Source of the DNA: Paractinoplanes ferrugineus
GTDB taxonomy: Bacteria; Actinomycetota; Actinomycetes; Mycobacteriales; Micromonosporaceae
NCBI RefSeq assembly: GCF_016862195.1
Contig: NZ_BOMM01000038.1
Coordinates: 177,147-241,146, forward strand
Direction of reading: 5' to 3'
Length of the DNA stretch: 64,000 bases
Made by a program: the position numbers and the translations under genes. Positions 7,878 through 16,945 of the stretch are shown here, piece by piece. Under the pieces are notes generated by a model that saw nothing but the letters and a program-made list of their open reading frames with translations, ran no database searches and had not been told where the DNA came from. The number at the start of each line of letters is the position of its first letter. Positions within the stretch are counted from its first letter, which is position 1.

Positions 7878-7906
7878 GCGCCCACCCTAAATGGGCACGC
7901 GCCCAC
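7871..7906. promoter_or_regulatory. Double near-palindromic operator between methyltransferase and TetR gene
   Basis: Two 15-mers, TGGGCATGCGCCCAC (7871-7885) and TGGGCACGCGCCCAC (7892-7906), are 21 bases apart, two helical turns, so they face the same side of the DNA. Each is nearly self-complementary (GTGGGC / GCCCAC arms). The first overlaps the methyltransferase start codon and the second precedes the TetR start. This is the layout of a TetR-family autoregulatory site. The binding protein is inferred. Confidence 0.6.
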
Positions 7907-7929
7907 TCGCTATCCCCTGGGGGTTGCTC

Positions 7930-8523
7930 GTGCCGACCGGAGTGGCGCTTCGAGACGTCCGGGAGCAGTTGTTCTCAGCCGCCGAACGGGTGCTCGTGCG
8001 CGCCGGGGCACAGGCGTTGACCAGCCGTGCCGTCACCCTCGAAGCCGGGGTGGCCAAGGGCGTACTCCATCGGCATTTCCCGGATTTCGATCAGTTCCTG
8101 ACCGAGCTGATCCTGGATCGGATCACGCAGACCGAGCGGCAGGCCGCGGTGCTGCTGTCGGAGGTCGGGCACGGCACGGTCGCGGGAAACGTGACCGCCG
8201 TGCTGCGGCAGATCTTCAACTCGGTCGCGGTGGGGATCGTCAGCCTGGTCATCTTCCGCGACGACCTGCGGGCGCGGCTCTTCGCGGCCCGCGGCCGACG
8301 TGGGCTCGCCCTGCTGACCGAGGCGGGCGAGATGATCGCGGACTACCTGCGGGCCGAACGCGACCTCGGCCGGCTCGCCCCCGGCTCCGACGTCGACACC
8401 CTGGCCCCGATGCTCATCGCCTCCGGCCACCTGCTGTTCGCCGACCAGGACGGCGAGCCGCTCCCCGACCAGGCGGTCGAGAAGATGGTGGCGGCGGCGC
8501 TGACCGGGGTCATGCCCGGTTGA
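7930..8523 (+). CDS. TetR/AcrR-family transcriptional regulator
   Basis: The N-terminal helix-turn-helix has the TetR recognition helix GVAKGVLHRHFPDFDQFL near residues 42-59, followed by a variable ligand-binding helical domain of about 130 residues. I place the start at GTG 7930, after GGGGG at 7918-7922. An upstream in-frame ATG at 7891 would place the second operator copy inside the gene. It probably represses the divergent methyltransferase and itself. The ligand is unknown. Confidence 0.82.
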   Translation: MPTGVALRDVREQLFSAAERVLVRAGAQALTSRAVTLEAGVAKGVLHRHFPDFDQFLTELILDRITQTERQAAVLLSEVGHGTVAGNVTAVLRQIFNSVAVGIVSLVIFRDDLRARLFAARGRRGLALLTEAGEMIADYLRAERDLGRLAPGSDVDTLAPMLIASGHLLFADQDGEPLPDQAVEKMVAAALTGVMPG

Positions 8524-8566
8524 GCCGCTCGGTTCTTGTCACACCCCTCCGCGAGAATGTTCCCCG

Positions 8567-10999
8567 ATGACCAGTAGGAGCGCACGCAGCGAACGGGTCC
8601 CGGCCGAGCGGTTGCCGGTGGCCCGGGTGTGCGTCGACGTGCCTCTCCCACACCTCGACCGGCCCTTCGACTACCAGGTCTCGGCCGACGACGACGAGGC
8701 CGCCCAGCCCGGCGTGCGGGTCAAGGTCCGCTTCGGCCGCCAACTCGTGACCGGCTTCCTGCTCGAGCGGGCCGAGTCCTCCGAGCACGCCGGCAAGCTG
8801 GCCTACCTCGAGAAGATCGTGTCACCGGAACGCGTCCTCGATCCCGAGGTGGCCCAGCTGGCCCGGGTGATCGCCGACCGCTACGCCGGCAACCTGTGCG
8901 ACGTGCTGCGACTCGCAGTCCCGCCCCGACACGCCCGGGTGGAAGCGCAGACCGCCGCGGTCCCGACCGCCGCCGAGACCGAGCCGGCCGCGGCCGGCCC
9001 GCCCTCGCCAGCCGGTGACGACACACCGGGCGCGGCCGGCGAACCGGGATCGGGCGGCGAACCGGGATCGGGCGGCGAGTCCGCGCCTCCGGCTGCCGGC
9101 GGTGGCGATGCGAGTGCGGCTGTCGGGCCGGTGCGTGCCGGCGTCGGCGACGATGCGGCGGGAGCAGCCGGACTCGGTGATGAGATCGCGCCTGGCGGCG
9201 AGGGTGCGTCATCCGGCACGGGCGGTGTGGACCGCGAGATGAGCGTCCCGCCCGGGGAAGCGGCGTACCGGGAGGTCGCGCGTGACGGAGCGGCGCTTGG
9301 CGGAGCGGCGCTTGACGGCGCAGCGCCTGACAGAGCGGCGCGTGACGGAGCAGCGCTTGGCGGAGCGGCGCGTGGGGAAGCTGCGCGTGCGGGAGTGGGC
9401 GGGGCGGAGGCTCGGGCGGTAGGGCTCGCGCCGGGGCAAGGACGGCCGGCGGCTGGGGGATGGGATTCCTATGCGGCTGGGCCGGCCTTCCTGCGGGCGC
9501 TCGAGGACGGGCGTGGGGCTCGGGCCGTTTGGGGAGCACTGCCGGGTGAGGACTGGGCGGCCCGGATCGCTGAGGCGGCGGCGGCTACGGTCCGGGGTGG
9601 GCTGGGGGTCGTCATCGTCGTGGCTGATGCTCGTGATCTCGACCGGGTTGATCGGGCACTGGGCCGCACGCTCGGCGAGGGGCTTCACGTGGCGCTCAAC
9701 GCCGCGCTCGGGCCGGCCGAACGCTATCGGCGGTTTCTGGCGGCCAGCCGGCATCAGGTTCCGGTGGTGGTCGGCACCCGGGCCGCGATGTGGGCGCCGG
9801 TGGCGAAGCTGGGGCTTGTCGTCATCTGGGACGACGGGGACGACCTGCACGCGGAACCGCGGTCGCCCTACCCGCACGCTCGGGAGGTGCTGCTCACCCG
9901 GGCCCGGCTGAACGACTGTGCGGCGCTCGTCGCCGGGCACGCCCGTACCGGGGAGGGGCAACTTCTGCTCGAGACCGGGTGGGCCAAGGAGATCTCGGCC
10001 GCCCGTGACGTGTTGCGGGAGCGGGTGCCGGCCATCGCGCCGACCGGGGACGACCCGCAGCTCGCCCGCGACCCGGGGGCGGCCACCGCGCGGCTTCCCA
10101 GCCTTGCCTGGGAGACGGCGCGGCGGGCGTTGAAGGCGGGGACGCCGGTGCTCGTCCAGGTGCCGAGGCGCGGTTATCTGCCGTCCATCGCCTGTGCCGA
10201 GTGCCGCACCCCGGCGCGCTGCCCACACTGTTCGGGGCCACTGTCGCTGGCCGGGGCCCGGGACGTGCCGACGTGCCGGTGGTGCGGGCGGGTCGCGGCT
10301 GACTATTCGTGTCCGCACTGCCAGGGGCGGCGGCTGCGGGCCTCGGTCACCGGGGCTCGGCGGACCGCGGAGGAGTTGGGGCGGGCGTTCCCGGACATCC
10401 CGGTGCGCACGTCCGGGCGCGACGAGATCTTGGACTCCATTCCGGGGGCGCCCGCCGTGATCGTGGCCACGCCGGGGGCCGAGCCGGCCGCGGAGGGCGG
10501 TTACGGTGCGGTGCTCCTGCTCGATACGTGGGCGCTGCTCACCCGGTCCGATCTGCGGGCGGCCGAGGAGACGATGCGGCGCTGGTTCACCGCCGCGGCT
10601 CTGGCCCGGCCGGCCAAGCAGGGTGGCAAGGTCGTGGTCGTGGCGGACGGGTCGCTGGCCACCGTGCAGGCGTTGATCCGCTGGGATCCGGGCTGGTTCG
10701 CCGCCCGGGAACTGGCCGAACGCCGCGAGCTCGGCTTCCCGCCGGCGGCGCGGATGGCCAGCCTCACCGGGTCGCCGGAGGCCATCGCCGAGCTGCTCGA
10801 CGCCGCCCGGCTGCCCGACTCGGCCGAGTTGCTCGGGCCGGTGCCGGCCGAGGACGACCAGGAACGGATGCTCGTGCGCACCAGCCGCACCCAGGCGCCG
10901 GCGATGGCGGCCGCGCTTCACGAGGGCGCCGCGGTGCGCAGCGCCAAGAAGGCGGCGTCGCCGGTCCGCATCGAGGTCGACCCCGGCACGATCTTCTAG
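8567..10999 (+). CDS. priA: Primosomal protein N' (PriA), helicase-degenerate actinobacterial form with long linker
   Basis: This is the replication-restart factor that recognises stalled forks. The N-terminal DNA-binding domain (residues about 15-120) and both zinc clusters, CAECRTPARCPHC and CRWCGRVAADYSCPHC, are intact. The Walker A region reads WGALPGEDW and the Walker B region VVIWDDGDD, so ATP hydrolysis is probably lost, as known for actinobacterial PriA. Residues about 125-295 are a Gly/Ala/Glu-rich linker. It includes a doubled GEPGSG and many copies of a five-residue GAALx unit (nucleotides about 9281-9387). This explains the length of 810 against about 655 in mycobacteria. The fold-defining parts make the call firm. 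Confidence 0.92.
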   Translation: MTSRSARSERVPAERLPVARVCVDVPLPHLDRPFDYQVSADDDEAAQPGVRVKVRFGRQLVTGFLLERAESSEHAGKLAYLEKIVSPERVLDPEVAQLARVIADRYAGNLCDVLRLAVPPRHARVEAQTAAVPTAAETEPAAAGPPSPAGDDTPGAAGEPGSGGEPGSGGESAPPAAGGGDASAAVGPVRAGVGDDAAGAAGLGDEIAPGGEGASSGTGGVDREMSVPPGEAAYREVARDGAALGGAALDGAAPDRAARDGAALGGAARGEAARAGVGGAEARAVGLAPGQGRPAAGGWDSYAAGPAFLRALEDGRGARAVWGALPGEDWAARIAEAAAATVRGGLGVVIVVADARDLDRVDRALGRTLGEGLHVALNAALGPAERYRRFLAASRHQVPVVVGTRAAMWAPVAKLGLVVIWDDGDDLHAEPRSPYPHAREVLLTRARLNDCAALVAGHARTGEGQLLLETGWAKEISAARDVLRERVPAIAPTGDDPQLARDPGAATARLPSLAWETARRALKAGTPVLVQVPRRGYLPSIACAECRTPARCPHCSGPLSLAGARDVPTCRWCGRVAADYSCPHCQGRRLRASVTGARRTAEELGRAFPDIPVRTSGRDEILDSIPGAPAVIVATPGAEPAAEGGYGAVLLLDTWALLTRSDLRAAEETMRRWFTAAALARPAKQGGKVVVVADGSLATVQALIRWDPGWFAARELAERRELGFPPAARMASLTGSPEAIAELLDAARLPDSAELLGPVPAEDDQERMLVRTSRTQAPAMAAALHEGAAVRSAKKAASPVRIEVDPGTIF

Positions 11000-11082
11000 C
11001 GCGGCGACGGCGGGGCGGGGTGCGGCGACGGTGGGGTGAGGCTGGGGAGCGGTGTGTTGCGGCGGCGAAGGAGGATCCAAGG

Positions 11083-12291
11083 ATGGATGCTGCTGAGGCT
11101 GCCGGGATGCTGCTCGCCCCGCCGACCGATCGGGAACCCGATGACGCCTATGCGGCGCTGCACCGGCACGGGCCGATTCTGCCGGTGTCGGAGTCGCTCT
11201 ACCTGGTGTCGGGCTACGAGGCGGTCGATCGGGCGCTGCGCGACCCGGTGGTCGAGACGTTCGACGCGGCCCGGCTCCAAGCGGCCTGGCCGGGGTGGCG
11301 TGAATACCGGGCGGTCGCGCTGTTCGCCGACTCGATGTTGCGGGCCAATCCGCCGCACCACACCCGGCAACGGCGGCTCGCGGCCGGAGTGTTCACGGCC
11401 CGGCGGGTGTCGGCCCTTCGGGAGACCGTGGCGGGGCAGGTCGACGAGCTTCTCGACTGGCTGGAGTCGTACGGCGATGGGGTGGATCTGGTCGGGAACC
11501 TGGCTTATCCCCTGCCGATCTGGGTGATCACCGCGTTGCTCGGGGTTCCGGTCGAGGACCGCGGGCGCTTCCGGCGGCTGGCCGAGGCGCTCACCGGCGT
11601 GCTGGAGCTGCACTGGACCGAGGAGGATCGGGTCAAGGCGGACGCGGCGGCCGACGAACTGATCGACTACTTCGGGCATCTGGTCGAGCGGCGGCGGGCC
11701 GAGCCGGCCGATGATCTGGTCACCGCGCTGGCCGCGGCGCACGATGCGGACGGGACGCGGCTCACCGCCGACGAACTGCTTGCCAACCTGGCATTGCTGT
11801 TGGTGGCCGGGTTCGAGACGACCACCAACCTGATAAGCAACGGCGTCGTTCTGCTGCTCGACCATCCGGCGTACGCGGCGCGGTTGCGTCAAGATCAGGA
11901 GCTGGCCGCCGCGTACGTCGAAGAGGTCCTGCGCATCGCCGCGCCGGTGCAGATGACCAGCCGGACCGTCGCCCGGCCGACCGAGGTCGCCGGCCTGGCC
12001 GTCGCGCCCGGCGCGGAGCTGATTCTGCTGCTCGGCGCGGCCAACCGGGATCCGGCCCGGTTCGCCGAGCCGGACGTCTTCGACCCGCGGCGGCCGAGGA
12101 ACTCGCCGCTGTCGTTCGGGGCCGGTGCGCACTACTGCCTCGGCGCGCCGCTGGCCCGGCTGGAGGCGCAGGTGGCGTTGCCCGCGCTGCTGCGGCGGTT
12201 CCCCGATCTGGCACTTGCCGAGCGGCCGGTGCGGCGGCCCCGGATGAACCTGCGGGGCTGGCGGGAGCTGCGCGTCACGCTGACGCGATGA
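11083..12291 (+). CDS. Cytochrome P450
   Basis: This is a bacterial class I P450 monooxygenase of 402 residues. It has the I-helix oxygen-binding motif AGFETTTNL, the K-helix EEVLR (ExxR) and the haem-ligand loop FGAGAHYCLGAPLAR with the Cys thiolate. The start follows AAGGAGGA at about 11069. No ferredoxin or reductase gene is adjacent, so electron partners must come from elsewhere. It interrupts the usual priA-def/fmt neighbourhood. The substrate cannot be told from sequence. Confidence 0.9.
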   Translation: MDAAEAAGMLLAPPTDREPDDAYAALHRHGPILPVSESLYLVSGYEAVDRALRDPVVETFDAARLQAAWPGWREYRAVALFADSMLRANPPHHTRQRRLAAGVFTARRVSALRETVAGQVDELLDWLESYGDGVDLVGNLAYPLPIWVITALLGVPVEDRGRFRRLAEALTGVLELHWTEEDRVKADAAADELIDYFGHLVERRRAEPADDLVTALAAAHDADGTRLTADELLANLALLLVAGFETTTNLISNGVVLLLDHPAYAARLRQDQELAAAYVEEVLRIAAPVQMTSRTVARPTEVAGLAVAPGAELILLLGAANRDPARFAEPDVFDPRRPRNSPLSFGAGAHYCLGAPLARLEAQVALPALLRRFPDLALAERPVRRPRMNLRGWRELRVTLTR

Positions 12292-12352
12292 AGCCGAGGC
12301 GACTCCGTAGGATAGGAGGCTGCCCGCCCCAGAATGTCAGGAGTACCGCCGC

Positions 12353-12910
12353 GTGACCGTTCAGCCCATCCGTCTCCTCGGTGATCCGGTGCTGCGGACC
12401 GCAGCCGATCCCGTCGTCGACTTCGACAAGGAGCTGCGCAACCTCGTCCGGGACCTGGTCGAGACGATGCGGAACGAGGGCGGCGCCGGCCTGGCCGCAC
12501 CCCAGCTCGGGGTCGGGCTGCGGGTCTTCGCCTTCGATGTCGACGAGGTCGTCGGGCACATCGTGAACCCGACCCTGTCGTTCCCGGACGAGGAGGAGCA
12601 GGACGGGCCCGAGGGCTGCCTCTCGATCCCCGGCATCTATGTCGACACCAAGCGCCGGCAGCACGTGGTGGCCAACGGTTTCACCGAGTTCGGCGACCCG
12701 GTGCAGCTGGTCGGCACCGGTCTGATGGCGCGGTGCGTGCAGCACGAGACCGACCACCTCGACGGTGTGCTGTTCCTCGACCGGCTCGACTCGGCCGGCC
12801 GCAAGGAGGCGTGGAAGCAGATCCGCGCCGCCGAGTGGTACGAGGAGGACAAGCCGCCGGTCGTCAAGGAGAGTCCGCACAGCCGGGGCATCTTCGGGCT
12901 GGGGCGGTGA
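12353..12910 (+). CDS. def: Peptide deformylase
   Basis: This enzyme removes the formyl group from nascent protein N-termini. The three metal-site motifs are present: GGAGLAAPQLG, EGCLSIPG with the Cys ligand, and QHETDHLDG with the two His ligands and catalytic Glu. The GTG start gives the usual 185 residues. fmt, which adds the formyl group to initiator tRNA, starts 4 bases after its stop, so the opposing activities are co-expressed. Confidence 0.96.
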   Translation: MTVQPIRLLGDPVLRTAADPVVDFDKELRNLVRDLVETMRNEGGAGLAAPQLGVGLRVFAFDVDEVVGHIVNPTLSFPDEEEQDGPEGCLSIPGIYVDTKRRQHVVANGFTEFGDPVQLVGTGLMARCVQHETDHLDGVLFLDRLDSAGRKEAWKQIRAAEWYEEDKPPVVKESPHSRGIFGLGR

Positions 12911-12914
12911 CCGG

Positions 12915-13841
12915 ATGCGCGTGATCTTCGCCGGTACGCCGGCTGTCACCCTGCCCGCGCTCGAGGCGCTGGCCAACTCGTCGCACGAGCTGGTCGCGGT
13001 CGTGACCCGGCCGGACGCGCCGGCCGGCCGGGGCCGCCGGCTGGTGCGCTCGCCCGCCGGGGCGTGGGCCGACGAGCGCGGCATCGAGGTGCTCACCCCG
13101 GCCAAGCCGCGCGAGCCCGAGTTCCAGGAGCGGCTGCGCGAGCTCGCCCCGGATTGCGCCCCGGTCGTCGCCTACGGCGCGCTGGTGCCGCCGAGCGCCC
13201 TCGAGATCCCCAAGCACGGCTGGGTCAACCTGCACTTCTCGCTCCTGCCGGCCTGGCGGGGAGCCGCCCCGGTGCAGCACGCGGTGCTGCACGGCGACGA
13301 GGTGACCGGCGCCAGCGTGTTCGAGTTGGAGGCGGGCCTCGACACCGGGCCGGTCTACGGCACGCTCACCGAGGACATCCGGCCCACCGACACGTCGGGG
13401 GACCTGCTCGACCGGCTCGCGGTGTCGGGTGCCGGGCTGCTCGTGGCGGTGCTCGACGCGATCGAGGCGGGCACGGCGGTGGCCCACCCGCAACCGGCCG
13501 ACGGCGTCAGCTTCGCCCCCAAACTGACCGTCGACGACGCCGCGATCCGCTGGTCGGATCCGTCGTTCGCGGTCGACCGGCGGATCCGCGCGTGCACCCC
13601 GGCGCCGGGTGCGTGGACCACGTTCCGCGGCGAGCGCGTGAAGCTCGGACCGGTGCGGCCGGTGGCCAACGCGCCGCAGCTGGCGGCCGGTGACCTAGTG
13701 GTCGAGCGCACCCAGGTGCTCGTCGGCACCGCCACCACCCCGGTGGTGCTGGGCGAGGTGCGCGCGGCCGGCAAAAAACCCATGTCGGCAACCGATTGGG
13801 CCCGCGGCACGCGGATCCAGTCGGGGGAGAGGTTCGAGTGA
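12915..13841 (+). CDS. fmt: Methionyl-tRNA formyltransferase
   Basis: This enzyme transfers formyl from 10-formyl-tetrahydrofolate to Met-tRNAi. The N-terminus MRVIFAGTP is typical, and the catalytic segment reads LHFSLLPAWRGAAPVQHA, with LEAGLDTGPVY further on. The C-terminal tRNA-binding domain follows from about residue 205. The ATG at 12915 gives the standard start and 308 residues. Its stop overlaps the rsmB start. Confidence 0.95.
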   Translation: MRVIFAGTPAVTLPALEALANSSHELVAVVTRPDAPAGRGRRLVRSPAGAWADERGIEVLTPAKPREPEFQERLRELAPDCAPVVAYGALVPPSALEIPKHGWVNLHFSLLPAWRGAAPVQHAVLHGDEVTGASVFELEAGLDTGPVYGTLTEDIRPTDTSGDLLDRLAVSGAGLLVAVLDAIEAGTAVAHPQPADGVSFAPKLTVDDAAIRWSDPSFAVDRRIRACTPAPGAWTTFRGERVKLGPVRPVANAPQLAAGDLVVERTQVLVGTATTPVVLGEVRAAGKKPMSATDWARGTRIQSGERFE

Positions 13842-15307
13842 CAGACCACAAAGCCGATCGCCCGCGGCACACCGGCCGACGAGCCCCCGGCGGTCCGGGC
13901 TATCTCCGCGACGACCGTTCGGGCCGGGCTCCCCGTGCCGGGCGGCCGCCGTCCGACCCGGCCCGTCAGGCCGCGTACGAGGCGATCGCCGCCGTGCACC
14001 GCGACGACGCGTACGCGAACATCGTGCTTTCCGACATCCTTCGCGGCCTGGGCCTGAGCGGCCGCGACGCCGCGTTCGCGACCGAGCTGACCTATGGCAC
14101 GCTGCGCGCGCTCGGCACCCTCGACCTGATCGTGGCCGACGCCGCCGGCCGCGACGTGGCCCGCATCGACCCGCCCGCGCGGGATGCCCTGCGGCTCGGC
14201 GCCTACCAGCTGCTGCATACCCGGGTGCCGGCGCACGCGGCCGTCAACCAGACGGTCGACCTGGTGCGTTCGGTGGCGCCGGGGGCGGCCGGGTTCGCCA
14301 ACGCGGTGATGCGCACGATCTCCGAGACTCCGTTCGACGAGTGGCTGACCCGGTTGGCGCCGGCCTACGACGAGGATCCGGTCGGGAACCTGTCGGTGCT
14401 GCACAACCACCCGCAGTGGATCATCCGGGCGTTCGCCGAGGCGCTCGGTGGCGACCTCGACGACACCGCCCGGCTGCTGATCGAGGACAACCAGGCGCCG
14501 ATCGTGCACCTGTGCGCGCGTCCCGGGCGGGCCGAGGCGGTCGAGCTGGCCGACGAGGTCGACGGGCAGCCGGGGGCGTTCTCGCCATATTCGGTCTATC
14601 TCAACGGCGGCTCGCCGCGTGAACTGTCGGCGATCCACCAGGGTCGCGCGCACGTGCAGGACGAGGGTTCCCAGCTGGTCGCGGCGGCGTTGGTGGCCGC
14701 CCCGATCGAGGGCACCGACAACCGCTGGCTCGACCTGTGCGCCGGTCCGGGCGGCAAGGCGGGTCTGCTCGGGTCGATCGCCGCGCTGCGCGGGGCCGAG
14801 GTGACCGCGGTCGAGGTGGCCGAGCACCGGGCCCGGCTGGTCGAGCACGCCACCGAGGGCATGCCGGTCACGGTGCTGCCGATGGACGGCCGTTCGGTGG
14901 GCCGCGACCCCGACCTGCCGGAGGAGTCGTTCGACCGGGTGCTTGTCGACGCGCCGTGCACCGGTCTGGGCTCGCTGCGGCGGCGCCCGGAGGCCCGCTG
15001 GCGCCGGCAGCCGTCCGACCTGCCGGCGTTGACGAAACTTCAGCGGGAGCTGTTGGTCGCGGCGCTGCGGGCGGTGCGGCCGGGGGGTCTCGTGGCGTAC
15101 GTGACGTGTTCCCCGCACCTGGTGGAAACGCAGGTGACCGTCACCGAGGGGGCGCGGCGCAGCGGCGTCGAGGCGGACTTCGTGGACGCCCGTACCCTGC
15201 TGCCGCCGGGCATGCCGAAGCTGGGCCCCGGGCCGACGGTGCAGTTGTGGCCGCACCGGCACGGTACGGACGCGATGTTCCTGGCGGTGCTGCGCCGCAC
15301 CGCCTAG
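13838..15307 (+). CDS. rsmB: 16S rRNA (cytosine-967 C5)-methyltransferase
   Basis: This enzyme methylates C967 of 16S rRNA. A basic, disordered start of about 40 residues is followed by a NusB-like RNA-binding domain (ARQAAYEAI...), then the methyltransferase with LDLCAGPGGKAGLLGS (SAM site). It has the two cysteines of m5C enzymes, in VDAPCTGLGSLRRRPE and VTCSPHLVETQ. The GTG start overlaps the fmt TGA (GTGA). Its stop shares a CTAG with the convergent lipoprotein gene. Confidence 0.94.
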   Translation: MTDHKADRPRHTGRRAPGGPGYLRDDRSGRAPRAGRPPSDPARQAAYEAIAAVHRDDAYANIVLSDILRGLGLSGRDAAFATELTYGTLRALGTLDLIVADAAGRDVARIDPPARDALRLGAYQLLHTRVPAHAAVNQTVDLVRSVAPGAAGFANAVMRTISETPFDEWLTRLAPAYDEDPVGNLSVLHNHPQWIIRAFAEALGGDLDDTARLLIEDNQAPIVHLCARPGRAEAVELADEVDGQPGAFSPYSVYLNGGSPRELSAIHQGRAHVQDEGSQLVAAALVAAPIEGTDNRWLDLCAGPGGKAGLLGSIAALRGAEVTAVEVAEHRARLVEHATEGMPVTVLPMDGRSVGRDPDLPEESFDRVLVDAPCTGLGSLRRRPEARWRRQPSDLPALTKLQRELLVAALRAVRPGGLVAYVTCSPHLVETQVTVTEGARRSGVEADFVDARTLLPPGMPKLGPGPTVQLWPHRHGTDAMFLAVLRRTA

Positions 15308-16164
15308 TTCGAGTAGTGGATCTTCAGCTTGGCCGGGCCGGCGTCCTTGTAGGAGCCGGTCATCTTCTCGCCGTTGAGCCACAGGAAGCAGCGGACCGCC
15401 CGATCACCCATCTCCCAGGCGGTGTCGTCGGGCGGGAAGCCCAGCCAGCCGATCCGGCTCGGCAGGGAGTTGTCGTCGGGCAGGCCGGTGAACTTCGCGA
15501 TCGCCTTGTCGCATCCGTCGGCGAGCGAGTCGCCGCTGACCTCGCTGGGCTTGGTCGCGCCGGTCTCGAACAGGCCGGCGAACTCGGCGGTGTGCCTGCT
15601 CGCGCAGGCCACCGGGTGCATCTCGGTGACCGACTCACCCTTGATGGTGGGGTTGGCGCAGGCCATCCGCAGGTTGCCGCCGGCCTTGACGGTGCCTTTC
15701 ATGGTGCCGGAGCGGCGCACCAGTGCGCCGTCGATCGGTGACGTCTGGGCCACGTCGCACCGCACCCAGCGGGCGCCGCCGGCCCACGCCGCCTTGCCCG
15801 GCAGCACCGGCTGGAGCACCACCCAGCCGGTGCGCCAGTCGGCGCCGAGGAACGTGCTGGCCTGCTCGGAACAGGCGGCGAAGGCCTTGGGCAGGCTGGT
15901 GGCGAGGGTGTCGGCGGCGGCCAGCCGGCTGATCGCGATCGTCTCGACGAGGTGCGCGCCGGTGCACGGGACCGGGTCGTAGTTTTCCGCCGACCCGGTC
16001 TGCACCAGCTCGGTGTGGCAGATGTCGGCGGCCGGCTGGAACTGGGTGGCGGCCGGCATCGGCGGCCAGCCGTCGGTGAGGTCGCCGTCGACGCCGTCGG
16101 GCCGGGCGGCGCAACCGGCCGCGGCCATGACGAGGGCGCACACCGACAAGGCCCACCGTCGCAT
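15304..16164 (-). CDS. Septum-formation-type secreted lipoprotein
   Basis: The N-terminus MRRWALSVCALVMAAAGCAA is a lipoprotein signal with lipobox AAGC, so the mature protein is anchored outside the membrane. The rest resembles the actinobacterial septum formation domain: paired Cys-containing segments such as PVPCTGAHLVETIAI and HPVACASRHTAEFAGL, each with a C...H pattern. This suggests two repeats of one unit. The exact role of the family is poorly known. It is convergent with rsmB and shares its stop tetranucleotide. Confidence 0.7.
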   Translation of the reverse strand: MRRWALSVCALVMAAAGCAARPDGVDGDLTDGWPPMPAATQFQPAADICHTELVQTGSAENYDPVPCTGAHLVETIAISRLAAADTLATSLPKAFAACSEQASTFLGADWRTGWVVLQPVLPGKAAWAGGARWVRCDVAQTSPIDGALVRRSGTMKGTVKAGGNLRMACANPTIKGESVTEMHPVACASRHTAEFAGLFETGATKPSEVSGDSLADGCDKAIAKFTGLPDDNSLPSRIGWLGFPPDDTAWEMGDRAVRCFLWLNGEKMTGSYKDAGPAKLKIHYSN

Positions 16165-16237
16165 CGATCGCCTCCCTAGGACGCGCCACTCTATCCGGTT
16201 TGCGATGCGTGTTAACCCGACGCCCTAGACTTCGAGC

Positions 16238-16918
16238 GTGAGTGCAAAGCCGATCATCGCCCCGAGCATCCTGGCCTCCGATTTCTCCCGTCTCGGCGAC
16301 GAGGTACGCGCCATCGAGGGCTCGGCCGACTGGGTGCATGTCGACGTGATGGACAACCACTTCGTGCCCAACCTGACGATCGGCCTGCCGGTGGTGCGGA
16401 GCCTGCGGGAGGTCACCAAGATCCCGTTCGACGTGCACCTGATGATCACCGACCCCGAGCAGTGGGCGCCGGGTTACGCCGAGGCGGGCGCCCACAACGT
16501 CACGTTCCACGCCGAGGCCTGCGAAAATCCGGTGGCCCTGGCCAAGACGCTGCGGGCGGCCGGCGCCAAGGCGGGGCTGGCGATCGACCGGGACACCCCC
16601 GTCGAGCCCTACCTGGAGTTGCTGCCCTACGTCGACACCGTGCTGATCATGACGATCAAGGCCGGTTTCGGGGGGCAGAAGTTCCTGCCCGAGATGCTCG
16701 ACAAGGTGCGCGACGTGCGCCGCCGGATCACCGCGAAGGACCTGGCCGTGCGTCTCGAGGTCGACGGCGGCATCGCGGCCGACACGATCGCCCAGGCGGC
16801 CGAGGCCGGTGCCGACGCGTTCGTGGCCGGCACCGCCGTCTACGGGGCGGAGGATCCCGCCGAGGCGATCCGTAAGCTGCGGGCCCTGGCCGTGGCGGCT
16901 CAGGCGTCGCATCATTAA
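16238..16918 (+). CDS. rpe: Ribulose-phosphate 3-epimerase
   Basis: This TIM-barrel enzyme interconverts ribulose 5-phosphate and xylulose 5-phosphate. Motifs are APSILASDFSRLGDEV, HVDVMDNHFVPNLTIG, VHLMITDPE, MTIKAGFGGQKF and LEVDGGI, covering the catalytic Asp and the metal-binding His. It begins with GTG and has the usual 226 residues. It supplies pentose phosphate near the riboflavin genes, which use ribulose 5-phosphate; this neighbourhood is common in actinobacteria. Confidence 0.95.
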   Translation: MSAKPIIAPSILASDFSRLGDEVRAIEGSADWVHVDVMDNHFVPNLTIGLPVVRSLREVTKIPFDVHLMITDPEQWAPGYAEAGAHNVTFHAEACENPVALAKTLRAAGAKAGLAIDRDTPVEPYLELLPYVDTVLIMTIKAGFGGQKFLPEMLDKVRDVRRRITAKDLAVRLEVDGGIAADTIAQAAEAGADAFVAGTAVYGAEDPAEAIRKLRALAVAAQASHH

Positions 16919-16945
16919 GCGGGCCACGTCGAGCGGGGAGGCTGG

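Noticed and set aside
7891..7929. An upstream ATG start for the TetR gene
   Set aside because: It would put one operator copy inside the coding region. GTG 7930 has a G-rich ribosome site and gives the usual TetR N-terminus.
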